NCBI RefSeq assembly: GCF_004664715.2
Contig: NC_051065.1
Span: 150,680,826-150,744,825, forward strand
Source of the DNA: Peromyscus leucopus
Taxonomy: Eukaryota > Chordata > Mammalia > Rodentia > Cricetidae
Direction: 5' to 3'
Length of the DNA stretch: 64,000 bases
A program made the position numbers and the translations under genes. Under the pieces are notes generated by a model that saw only the letters and a list, made by a program, of their open reading frames with translations, did no database searches and was not told where the DNA came from. Positions 11,965 through 22,392 of the stretch are shown piece by piece (within the stretch, counting starts at the first letter, position 1; every line of letters starts with the position of its first letter).

Positions 11965-12003
11965 GAGGTGGGCCTCCCATTATTCCTCCTTCTTCTATTC
12001 CTG
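11965..12003 (+). CDS. WNK1: Candidate WNK1 proline-rich micro-exon (unproven)
   Basis: A 39-bp segment bounded by an acceptor-like ttcaaag and a donor gtatgt. It is phase 1 at both ends, so inclusion keeps frame. It would insert GGPPIIPPSSIPG between ...PQLSG and NLSG. The peptide resembles VPPAVIIPPAAP encoded just upstream. The intron to the preceding exon would be only 82 bp. I do not remember this peptide in WNK1. It may be a chance open segment. Confidence 0.35.
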
Positions 12004-13108
12004 GTATGTTTTGAACCTCTTTTGACTAGAGAAGTAGGCTTTTTTTTTTTTTTTTAAATGTAGTCAGTGTTATTGTCTATCTACTGTTAATCTTTGTTTA
12101 TGGTTATTCTTCAGGATGAACATTTAGCTTTGCCTATTAACTCATATAACTCAAAATTTGATCAGACTCTGGGGCATTTAGATGAATAAAGATTATTCTC
12201 TGCTTAATAAACTTCAGATTCTTTCTTTCTTTAAATGACTGAATTGACCATAATACTAACTAAACTTAGTGTAAATGCCATAGAGATTTGGGTGTGCCTG
12301 TGGGGGTAATAACTTTAAATAAAGCTTTGCATCTTAGGATAAAAAACTGGATGGTTCTATAATCAGATATGAAATGATGACTTCTGAAATAGACTATGTG
12401 CATTTTAATGGGATAGAAAGTTTTTGCTCTTATGTGTAGTATATAACAGCTAATTGGTTTAAAAGTGAAAGAGGGCTAAAACCTAGGTTGATTTCACATT
12501 TGTTCTCCAGGTCTAGTTGAAGTATGGGAAGAAAACATTTAGAAATTTCTTACCAGCTCTCTATTGTCTAGAAACTTTTATAGATATTCAGCCCTTTTCT
12601 TGCACACTGTCCAATTCATGCAGTTCATTAATACAGATGTGTCTGTATGGGAGACTGGCTAATTCAGACTCTGGTTTTGACATACTTTTTGAGTAACTAG
12701 TGACTTGGAAACTAAGAAATTATGGCCAGTTGATGTAACTGAAAGCTCCCTATTAAGTATTGTTTATGTTTCTTTTTCTTTAAACCAAAAAATAGTTTTA
12801 AATATTCATTAGTCTGCGGTTACCTACATCGTTATTCAACACTTTCTTTGTTATCTTTTTTCTTAAGGTTTATTGTTGTATGAGTGTTTTGCCTATGTGT
12901 GTGTCTGTGCACCACTTGTGTGCAGTGCCTGAGAAAGTCAGAAGAGGGTATTGGATCCCTTGGAAATAAAGTTACAAACAGTTGTAAGCTGTCATGTGGG
13001 TTCTAGGAATCTAGCCTAGGTCCTCTACAAGAGCAGCCAGTGCTTTTAACTGCTGAGCTATCTCTCTAGCCTCCCCCCCTTTTTGTTTTTTGTTTTTGTT
13101 TGTTTGTT

Positions 13109-13270
13109 TGTTTGTTTGTTTGTTTTTTCGAGACAGGGTTTCTCTCTGTAACTTTGGCACCTTTCCTGGAATTCACTCTGTAGCCAGGGCTGGCCTCAAA
13201 CTCACAGAGATCCACCTGCCTCTGCCTCCTGAGTGCTGGGATTAAAGGTGTGTGCCACCACCACCCAGCC
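13109..13270 (-). repeat. B1 SINE inserted into a B2/B3 SINE
   Basis: The GTTT-rich tail (about 13086-13125) and B1 body ('gacagggtttctctctgtaa' to 'gtgtgccaccaccacccagc') sit between two copies of 'tctctagccccttttt'-like sequence, the probable target-site duplication. Confidence 0.88.
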
Positions 13271-13696
13271 TCTCTAGCCCCTTTTTATGTATCTTATATG
13301 GTGCATATTTATAAAAAAATCTAAACAGAAACTAACAGCCTATTTCTATAATCACCATCTTTCTGATATGGCAGAAAACAGTAACTATGGAAATAGAAAT
13401 GGAATCTTCATCTCTGTTGCAGGTTCTAGTTTACACTTCAATCTGCTCAACCTAGTGAGCTCTTCATTATCTAAAGTTATCACTCTTGAGAGGCAATTCA
13501 TATAAATAACCTTATGTCCATAAACATCTTGTTTCTCATTTAACCTTCATATCAGTAAGGGTTTGTCTGTTTGTCAATTTATATGTTTTTGTATTGTTTT
13601 TAATATTACCACTCAGGATAAATAGGAATCAGAAACAATAAGTATATTAGGAAAAGTTTATGTGATGTATTTTTTTTTTCTTATTCTTTTTGTTTT

Positions 13697-13734
13697 ATTG
13701 GTTGGTTGGTTGGTTGGTTGGTTGGTTGGTTGGT

Positions 13735-13774
<40 letters not shown>
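13697..13774. repeat. (GGTT)n-(GGCT)n microsatellite
   Basis: A run of ggtt units switches sharply to ggct units. A single T-to-C change has spread through half of the array. Confidence 0.97.
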
Positions 13775-13775
<1 letters not shown>

Positions 13776-14020
13776 TACTCACTGAAAATATGGTCTCAAG
13801 TATTCCAGACTGGCTTCAAACTCACTATGTAGTCAAGGATTACCTTGAATTTCTAATCATTCTTCCTACACTTTCCAAGTGCTGAGATTACAGACATACA
13901 TCACCATACCTGGTTTGTGTGGTGCTGGATTAAACGCAGGATTTCATAACTGCTAAGTGAATTGAAATACATCCTCAGCCTCTTCTTCATGTTTCTTCAA
14001 GCCTCTTTAATTTTCACCAG

Positions 14021-14215
14021 GTAACCTGTCTGGTCAGAGTGGAACTTCAGTCATACACCCCCAGCAGACTCTTCACCCCCCGGGCAACACCCCAGAGACT
14101 GGGCACAACCAGCTGTTACAGCCTCTTAAGCCATCTCCTTCCAGTGACAACCTCTATTCAGCCTTCACCAGTGATGGTGCCATTTCAGTACCAAGCCTTT
14201 CTGCTCCAGGTCAAG
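14021..14215 (+). CDS. WNK1: WNK1 coding exon g
   Basis: 195 bp, phase 1 to 1, encoding (G)NLSGQSGTSVIHPQQTLHP, then PGNTPETGHNQLLQPLKPSP and SSDNLYSAFTSDGAISVPSL ending SAPGQG. The acceptor is ttcaccag and the donor is gtaaga. SSDNLYSAFTSDGA is strongly conserved in WNK1. Symmetric phase allows it and the following cassettes to be combined without loss of frame. Confidence 0.97.
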
Positions 14216-15684
14216 GTAAGAATTCAAAGTGACAACCATCTTCTAGAAGAAACATTAAAATAGAAATAGTGCCATGCTTGGGACAAAAGCAAGGCAAAGA
14301 ACTTACTGTCATCAGCTGAATAGAAAGAAACTGAGTTATTAAACGGTGACTAGTAATTGAGCTGAGCAGGAAAGCTGCATTGTGATTAGAATCACTGGCT
14401 TTCTTGTTTCTAAGCATCTGGTAAAATAGCTTCCTGTTGTTTAGGTTGTTTGTTGTTGTTGTTGTTGAGACAGCCCCTCATTCTGTAGGCTGGACTAGAC
14501 TGGTCTGGAACTCACTGTGCAGCCCAGGCTAGCCTTGAATTCCTAGCAATCCTCTTGCTTCAGCCTCCCTAGTGTAGGAATTACAGGTGTAAGTCATCAA
14601 ACCCAGCTCTGAAATAGCCTCTTTTCAAAGGGTGATCATTACACGTGCAGCCTATATGAATAACTTATTTAGGACTTAGACTATAACCATTAATACTAAG
14701 CCAAGATTTGTGGACAAAATTCTAAGGACTTGCTAGTTTTTAAAAACTAATGTCTTTTTTTAGCCAATCTACTTTTAAACTTCTAAGCATGGTAGCAGCA
14801 TACTAAAATAACTAGCCCTAAAATCTATTTTTAATACATAGTAAATATAGATTTATTAAGAAAATTCCAGAGAATTGGAGGGGTTCCAAGAGAGGAATAC
14901 CCCAAGATTAAATTCTTGATTCACACTCTACTTTCCAAATAGTGTTTTGGGTTTTGTTGTTCAAAACTTTACTGCTGCAGAGAGCTTTTAGTGAGAGTTG
15001 GAAGGCAGTGATTAAGAGCACTGGCTGCTCTTGCAAAGGACCTAGGTTCAATTCAAAGCATCCTCACGGAAGGCTCACAGCCATCCCAGGAAGCTGATAC
15101 TCTCTTCTGGCCTCTGAGGGCAATACATGTACATAGTGTGCAACTTACTTTCAAGCAAAACACTCATACACATAAAATAAAAGAACAAAAGTAGAATTGA
15201 AAGGAAATTTGGGCATTGTAGATAGAACATGTCTTTAGTTCTAGTACTCACAAAGATGCTAGGTTGGGCTATAGTCGTGAAATCTGTCCGTCCGTCCCCC
15301 CCCCCCCCCAAAAAAAAAAAGTGTCAAAACAAAGTTGAAATGAATCGGGTATCTGGGTAGAAAGGGATCAGGGGACAGACCTAGAGATAATTAAGTGCTT
15401 CTAGCACAATTACATAGAATTTAGACCTTAAGTTTCTCTCCCCTCAGCTAATGTAAGTAATTAGTAAGAAACAACACAAAGTTGTTAGCATTGTTCCAAC
15501 TGAGAAAAGCTTAATTTCTGCCAATGGGGTGAGGCCTGGCATCTCTGTCTCCTACAACAGATGGACTCCCTACAGAGCTCCCTCTTCTACATGCCATCCA
15601 TTGTGTCACCACCAGCCTCGAGCTCTAACATCCTGTAGTTGTGTGGTCTCTTCTCCTCTGTTCTTTCCTTTTCCCTTCTCACAG
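14216..15684 (+). other. WNK1: WNK1 intron
   Basis: Holds an antisense old SINE (about 14455-14610), a B2 on plus (about 14985-15180), a poly-C/poly-A run (15297-15320) and unique DNA just before the first cassette exon. Confidence 0.75.
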
Positions 15685-15756
15685 GCTGTGCGAAGTTTAA
15701 CTGTGCATCTGAGCAGGTGACATTCAAACCTGGTGGCAGGAGGACCCGATTTCTGA
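15685..15756 (+). CDS. WNK1: WNK1 alternative cassette exon, Cys/Arg-rich ('26a' type)
   Basis: 72 bp, phase 1 to 1. The acceptor has a long pyrimidine tract (tttcccttctcacag) and the donor is gtacgc. It encodes (G)CAKFNCASEQVTFKPGGR followed by RTRFL plus one base. I recall this peptide, joined to KMVKKVCPCNQLC, from alternative WNK1 products; the tissue pattern is not readable here. Joining to 18871 gives FLRKMVKK; joining directly to 21488 gives FLRTSSTN. Both stay in frame. It adds two cysteines and a basic patch to the C-terminal region. Confidence 0.85.
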
Positions 15757-16417
15757 GTACGCCCTGCTTGGCTCTTTGTGTGTAACACCTTTACTCCTTC
15801 CTTGTCCTTGTTTTTCTGCTGCTTTGGATCTGATTGTCACGCAGTCCATTTTCATTTGTCTCTTATATTTCATGTACTCAGTGGCTTGGCTGACCATTAC
15901 CCTCAGAAGTTTGGGTCCCTGTGTTAATTGTAGTAAAAGATGCAGAGACAGGAGTGGGTTTTTTGTAGGTTTCAAAATAACTCCCAGGTAGAATTGCCTC
16001 TTTTAGATCTATTCTAGGCTAGACTCTTATGTTAAGACTGCAATACACAGTCATCTTCAGTGCTGTCTCACTGCCCTGACATTAGGAGTGGTGGTGCCCA
16101 TGGTTCCCATACTGTGGAGGGAGAAGCAAAGATTGTAAGTTTGGAGCCATCATGGACTACATAGCGAGTCCCTGTCTCAAAATTAAAATTAAAAAAATAA
16201 TGAATGTTGAGCACTGATGCATGATCCTGATGGAAGGTAAAAGTTTACCATTTTCCATTCTTTTGAATATGGGTTGAAATCTCAGTTAAGCCTGAATATG
16301 TGCAGGCGGAAAAGATGTTAGAAATCTCTTCACCTCTGTTACCAACTCCGTGAGATTAAGAAGTTCAAAGAACAATTACTGTAGCTATCTTACAAAGCAT
16401 TTCTTTTTATTTTTTGT

Positions 16418-16606
16418 TTTTGTTTTTCGAGACATGGTTTCTCTGTGTAGTCCTGACTGTCCAAGAACTTACTCTGTACACCAGGCTGGCCTCAAACTCA
16501 CAGAGATCTGCCTGCTTCTGGCTCCTAAGTGCTGGGATTAAAGGTGTGAGCCACTGCCGCCGCCGCCACCACCACCACCACCACCACCACCACCACCACC
16601 GCCCAG
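16418..16606 (-). repeat. B1 SINE with expanded CCG/CCA triplets
   Basis: Antisense B1 body ('gagacatggtttctctgtgt' to 'gctgggattaaaggtgtgag'). At its B1 5' end, where 'ccaccaccgccc' normally stands, the triplet has grown to about 16 units of CCG then CCA (16553-16602). Confidence 0.92.
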
Positions 16607-18340
16607 CGCATTTATTCTTTGAAAGACCAAAGCCATATAACCTGCGAGTGAAATTTGTTATTTTAGTATTAATAGAACTTATTCACTTTCTGTTTTAAAA
16701 TAGGGTGCAGGAAGCTAGAAAGATGGCTCAGTAAAGTGCTTGTCATGCAGATTAAAGGCCTGAATTTGATCCCTAGAACCTAAATTAGAAACTGGGCATG
16801 CTGTCTTATATTTGTAATCCTAGTACTAGAAAAGTTGAAGAAAGGAGGAACCCAGTCTCATGAGCAAATTAGCTTAACCATGTCAGCAAGCCCCAGGCCA
16901 ATGAGAGACCCTTTCTCAGAAAACACTGTGGGTGGCTCATGAAAACCCACACCTAAGGGGTGTCCTCTGACCTCCACATGTCCCTACACACATAAGAACA
17001 CAAACCAAAACGTACATGTGGGGCTGGAGAGATAACAGTTGCTGCTCTTCCAGTTTCCAACACCCTCTTCTGGCCTCAGGACACTGCACACACATGGTGC
17101 ACAGAGATACATGCAGACAAAACACCCATAGGCATGAAATCAAAGCAAATCTTTACCAAGAAGGTGACAGCCCAGGAGCAGATTGCCCTGTATTGTCCTG
17201 TAAGGAATGAAATCATTGCCTGCTTCCTAAGGCTATTGTACAATTTAAATAAAACACAAAAACAGCTGGTACTTAGAAAACTCTCAGTCCCTGTGGTTAG
17301 CAAGACCCTACCTGTGGTATTAGGTGGCCAATGGGTGTGTATTGAAAGAAAAAATTTTAAAAAGAAAAAAAAACTCAAGAAAAAGAACTTCATTAGAGTT
17401 TGGATAACAATCAAACTTAAGGCCTCAAACTTCTGGTGTGGTTATGAAAGATGCTTTTTAAATGCATGTGCTAAAGCCATCAGTGTTTCTAAGTATGTGG
17501 CTCAGGGAGCCTTTGGCCTCTTCATGGTGGGAAGAATTCACACTTTGCTTTTTTCTCTTGTACCTTTGTGTATTAGATTTAACCTCTGTTTCCCTCACTG
17601 ACATGTTAGTCATGGATTGGTTCTCCTTACAGCCTTCTTTTACCACATTCCCACACATGTCAGTGGTCCAGGGCTGAGCTCTTCAAAGAGTGGCTGGAAG
17701 ACATTGCCCATGTTGGTAGTTTCCAAGCATGCATGCATCCAATAGTTTTTCTGATTAGACTAGCTTGGATTATGCATGTTATTAGCACACTTGAATAAAC
17801 ATTTAATTTATATGTCCAGCTAGAAAGATGGAAGGACATTAATAATAGGATGGGTATTTTGCAGTAAAGTATGACATTTGCCCAGACCTGTGATACACAA
17901 CCTGATATGTCTGAAAAGAAGGCAAACCAGAATTTCTTTGTGTGAAGTCTGATATGCACCGTTTGAGTTAACTTTGTGTCTTACTTACAGTATACTCGAG
18001 TATAGATTGTGTTAATCTGTTTGAGAATGATTAGAAGTGGTAAATCTTACCACTTTCCTTTGAATCTAAATGAAAGACCTATACCTGTTGAAGGTGCATA
18101 AGGATATGTCATGCAAAACTGCTGGACAAATTGTAGGAGGCAGATTTTTTTTAAAATATATAGAAAGAACAGGTGCTTGGAAGGGTGAGGGCCCTTACTA
18201 GTTTTGGATACATTGTCCTATCTTCTCAAAATAGTTTGGAAGCACGGCTTGGCTTAATGCTCTATCTATATTTAAAGGTTGCTTGTTTTCCACATACTTT
18301 TAAAATTGTTTCTGGAAGGGATGGGGTATATGGAGAGAGA

Positions 18341-18344
18341 AAAA

Positions 18345-18407
<63 letters not shown>

Positions 18408-18431
18408 TGTGTGTGTGTGTGTGTGTGTGTC
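18341..18431. repeat. (GA)n-(GT)n compound dinucleotide repeat
   Basis: About 28 GA units run directly into about 12 GT units. The stretch is purine-rich and then alternating purine-pyrimidine. It lies about 440 bp upstream of the second cassette exon. Confidence 0.97.
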
Positions 18432-18870
18432 TAGGGTGTGGAAATATAACAACCAGTTTAAATTAACTTAAAGCGTAACAATGGTACTGATTTAAATGCT
18501 TTATAACTACCCAGCAGGAGAAACAGGAAGTAGGACAAGGTCAATGGAAGTACTGCTTGGGTATTTGGAATTCAAGCAGTGAGACCTGTTCCTCCTCCAG
18601 AACCTTAACACCACATTACATTATAGAAATAAAAATGAGGTGTAAAAGCTCAGCATCTGTCATCCAGACTTCACAGTCCATCTGACAATTATGTTAACAC
18701 TCATAGCCAGTTAGACTTATCCCTAGACTTGTCCCTACATCTAGGGCTACCAGGTCCCACCCATCTGTCCCCTCCTGCTTTCTCTTGCTGGGCTTCTGTG
18801 TGCTGTTTGGAGAGTCTATAAAAATTTCACTGATGTTTCTTTAACACACTGCTCTCTCTTTGTGCTTCAG

Positions 18871-18912
18871 GGAAGATGGTGAAAAAAGTCTGTCCTTGCA
18901 ACCAGCTCTGTA
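18871..18912 (+). CDS. WNK1: WNK1 alternative cassette exon, Cys-rich ('26b' type)
   Basis: 42 bp, phase 1 to 1. The acceptor is tgtgcttcag and the donor is gtaatt. It encodes KMVKKVCPCNQLC between split codons. The short CPC-containing, lysine-rich peptide matches my recollection of a WNK1 splice product. Joined to the next exon it gives ...NQLCRTSSTN. The intron after it is unusually free of SINEs, which fits regulatory constraint (inference). Confidence 0.85.
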
Positions 18913-21487
18913 GTAATTATCTTCTTTCTGTTACTTTTGATCCTGATTGCAAAGCCATGAGTTCTTTAAACTAAGAAGCCTCGTAACTCCCTGATTCCTA
19001 ATTTTCATCCATCCCTGCACCCTTTTCTGATAATATTCCTTATTGTGCTTAATTTCTATATTTAATTACTCCTACTTCCAGATTGAGAAACCACTTCATA
19101 GTCACTTCTCTCATGTGAGTCCAGGTGTGTTAGTCTGTATCCATGACATCCATGGATATGAATGGGGAGATGGAGGAAGCCTAGATTCTGTATGGAAGAG
19201 AGTCTCTGAGTCAGTGAGCATGTGCCCACCACTGTTCAACAACACTGGAAACTCAATAGTGATCTAGGTGTACACAGAGGTCATGTCCTCATTCTTCATA
19301 TCTCAGAAGTTGGTGCTCAGCTACAGGGGAGAGGAATGCTACTTGTTTATAGAGCTTAGCTTTTTAGCCTAGGGGTTTCCAATTAAAATAAAATGCAGAT
19401 GCCAAGAAATTAATACCAGCATGTTATAAGAGTCTAGGGAGTAACAAGAAAAATCTCTGCTTGGCATCTTTGGCAGTGGCTTATAACCTGGCAGTATAGG
19501 GATAAGAGAAACTCAGTACATGAATTTAAAGGAATAAAATCTATTCTACTTTATACAGCTTTTCAAGAGGACTGAAAAGACTTAAAAGTTTGTTAGCACA
19601 ATCTGCAGAAAGCCTGTTAATCCTCCTTTACAGTCAGAACTACAATAAAAAGGATAACTGTAAGGTGACTCTCCCTTTTAGGGTAAACCTCATTTTAAGA
19701 GTCCAGTGTTGAGGAATGTAGACTAAAGTGAACGGCATTTGGTTTTTAAGGGCCCTCGCAGCATCAAGAGCAACTAGCACCAGACTAGAGAAGTGTGACT
19801 TTTGGCATGAGGTCCCTGGATAAGCAGTGCTCACCCTGACTTGGCTTTTCATTTGGCATCGACAGCTCTGCTCACTTGTGGATATTTCTATTGTCATCCA
19901 GCAGGATGCTAGTCCTCGTGCATGCCACCAGCTCGCTTTCTGGGTTTCCTCACTGTTGTGACTTCCCATCCTCATGGCCTGTGCTTCCTTCCCACTGCAC
20001 CTTTGTCCTACACTTGCTATTCAAGGAAGGCTGTTTCCTGTGCTTTACTATTCTCACACTTGGTTTGAGGTGAATTTGTTCTACTTTTACACTATGTGTA
20101 GTAATGATCCCCTGCAGTCCTAGCAGATATCATGTGACACTGCAGTAATTCATGTCTTGCCACAGTGACCAGAAGAAGCATGTGAGCATCCTCACTCTGC
20201 AGCTTCACCTGAGTTAGCTCTCCTCTAGCACAAACATGCTTTCGTGGGCTACTCCTTAGGTGGTAAAATAGATATACCCTGTGGCACCAACAGGGTTGCA
20301 GGGGCCACTAATAAGTAGGGGTGCTTCAGATGTGCTGCTGTGCTCTGGTGTGCTGCTTTGGCATTGAAAGCAGGAAAATGCATGCACTTAGCCCCGGGGT
20401 TCCTTGAGTATGGTAGGGCCTACTGGCTCACTACTTTAGTAACCTTTATTTACTATGTAGCAAATGTGAAGTCTGCTAATAAAGTGGGAGATAAAAAAAC
20501 AAAAATAAGACCATGACTCTTCTTTCCCTCTTCCCCAAAACTTGCCTCTTCGAATAACCTTCAGTGTGCCCTCCAGCTGAACCGAAATCAGGCAGGACAC
20601 AGACTCCTTTCTTTTTCATCAAACCATAGAAATAGAATTCCTTCATCATAACCTCTAAGCCTCCTCCTCCCTCTGCACCCCTGCCTCAGCTGCATTTTCC
20701 TGTTGCTTCTACCCAGGAGTGCTTGTTCTATTGGGAAGAGTGGGGAGAAGGGATGAGAGTCCTTGAACCAATTAAAACCCAAGTTCTCAAGAAAACTATA
20801 AACTTCCTGGACCTGAGAGATTCAGGCACATCTTCCCCCCACTGCTGAATCTCTGTTCTTTACTCATGGGACATTGAGAAAAGTTGAGGTCTTGACTCCT
20901 TCCAAGTTTATATTTACAAATTTATATTTAATGGTTCAGGTGAAAAAAAGTTTTGAACAGAGCATGCTGTGTCTCGTTACTTCTTTTTGTTAGAGAGTGG
21001 ATAAAGAATGCCACAGTATCCACATGGTCTGGGAACCCCATCTTTCCACAGCAAGCACTGATCTTTGCATTTGTACTACTTGTAACTTACCCAGCACACA
21101 GTACTTCTTTGGCCCTGCTTTCTACAAAGTTCCATAGCAGCCAGCCTTGTGGACCATATCACTCACTCTTCAGTGTAGTGCTGGGAATAGAGCACTGGCA
21201 GACAGTCCCAGTATTATAGGTTGCTTTGAAAGAAGCCCTTACCCATGCCTGCCTTCATCCCAAGTTCTTGAGCCTTACCTACAAGCTGTGGAAGAGAAAC
21301 CATTTTCATTACCTGTTATGCAAAAGCAAATGGATAAATAAAACTGGAATCTTCCTATCCTGCATGGCTTCCCAACTATTCTCCCCATTCTGTGGCTTGC
21401 CATTCATTATCCTATGACATTTTCTCCTTTCCCAGAGTTATGTCCCAGATTCCTTTAATGCTAGTATTGTGTTGCTTACAATTCCAG
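18913..21487 (+). other. WNK1: WNK1 intron, SINE-poor unique sequence
   Basis: About 2.6 kb in which I recognise no SINE, LTR or LINE, in contrast to the rest of the window. No further exon is obvious. Confidence 0.65.
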
Positions 21488-21675
21488 GGACCAGCAGCAC
21501 AAACACCGTTGGGGGAACAGTGAGTAGCCAGGCTGCCCAGGCTCAGCCACCTGCCATGACTTCCAGTAGGAAGGGCACATTCACAGATGACTTGCACAAG
21601 TTGGTAGACAACTGGGCCCGAGATGCCATGAATCTTTCAGGCAGGAGAGGCAGCAAAGGACACATGAATTATGAG
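21488..21675 (+). CDS. WNK1: WNK1 coding exon h (conserved C-terminal helix)
   Basis: 188 bp, phase 1 to 0, encoding (G)TSSTNTVGGTVSSQAAQAQP, then PAMTSSRKGTFTDDLHKLVD, then NWARDAMNLSGRRGSKGHMN and YE. The acceptor is caattccag and the donor is gtaagt. The DDLHKLVDNWARDAM helix is among the best conserved parts of the WNK C-terminus. Confidence 0.98.
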
Positions 21676-22074
21676 GTAAGTCTACTTTTCCTAACCTGCC
21701 AGACTACCAAAACACAATGAGTCACCAGACTGCCAAGGCTGGTACGCCGTCCTTATCACCACCTTCTTCAGCAACCCATTGGTTCTAACATTATTGAGAA
21801 AACAAGACAGCATCACTTTGGTACCCTTTTCTTTCAGCATCCTATACTACCTGTGTGTACACACCTAACACCTGGCACATAAGCACACTCTCAGACCTGA
21901 GTTTTCACTTCTTGTTAAGCATAGAGCCAATAAATATTGCAAGAGGCTTTGTTATGTTTTGCTAACACTAAAATTAGAACATCTCAGCTCTAGAAACAGC
22001 ATTACAGTATCACACATATTTTGTTTGGGTATTATACCTATGCCAAATTCTCATTGTTACTTTCTTGTTTTTAG

Positions 22075-22392
22075 GGCCCTGGAATGGCAAGGAAGTTCTC
22101 TGCTCCTGGGCAGCTGTGCATTTCCATGACCTCAAACCTGGGTGGCTCAGCCCCCATCTCTGCAGCATCTGCTACCTCTCTAGGTCACTTCACCAAGTCC
22201 ATGTGCCCTCCACAGCAGTATGGTTTTCCAGCTGCCCCATTTGGCACTCAGTGGAGTGGAACAGGTGGTCCAGCACCACAGCCACTTGGCCAGTTCCAGC
22301 CTGTAGGAACTGCTTCCTTGCAGAATTTCAACATCAGCAATTTGCAGAAGTCCATCAGCAACCCCCCAGGTTCCAACCTGCGGACCACTTAG
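22075..22392 (+). CDS. WNK1: WNK1 terminal coding exon
   Basis: 318 bp including the TAG stop at 22390-22392, 105 residues. It starts GPGMARKFSAPGQLCISM, continues with a Gly/Ser/Ala/Pro/Gln-rich low-complexity region and ends NISNLQKSISNPPGSNLRTT. The acceptor is gttttag. The end matches the known WNK1 terminus exactly as I remember it, so the gene is complete at its 3' end. Confidence 0.98.
   Translation, partial: GPGMARKFSAPGQLCISMTSNLGGSAPISAASATSLGHFTKSMCPPQQYGFPAAPFGTQWSGTGGPAPQPLGQFQPVGTASLQNFNISNLQKSISNPPGSNLRTT

Larger units (their letters stand above)
12004..14020 (+). other. WNK1: WNK1 intron with nested SINEs and tetranucleotide repeat
   Basis: Unique AT-rich DNA to about 12860, then an antisense B2/B3 (12861-13075 with a remnant after 13271) interrupted by an antisense B1 (13109-13270). 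'tctctagcc' is repeated on both sides of the B1. A GGTT/GGCT repeat lies at about 13697-13774 and an antisense old SINE at about 13795-13915. Confidence 0.8.
15757..18870 (+). other. WNK1: WNK1 intron between the two cassette exons
   Basis: Includes an antisense B1 (16418-16606) with an expanded CCG/CCA tract, two B2/B3 SINEs on plus (about 16706-17000 and 17022-17160), unique sequence (about 17160-18320) and a compound GA/GT microsatellite (18341-18431). Unique DNA follows up to the pyrimidine tract of the next cassette exon. Confidence 0.78.

Noticed and set aside
17134..17601. 155-residue open frame on plus in a WNK1 intron
   Set aside because: Lysine-rich, low-complexity stretch starting in a B2 SINE, no splice structure and no similarity I know.
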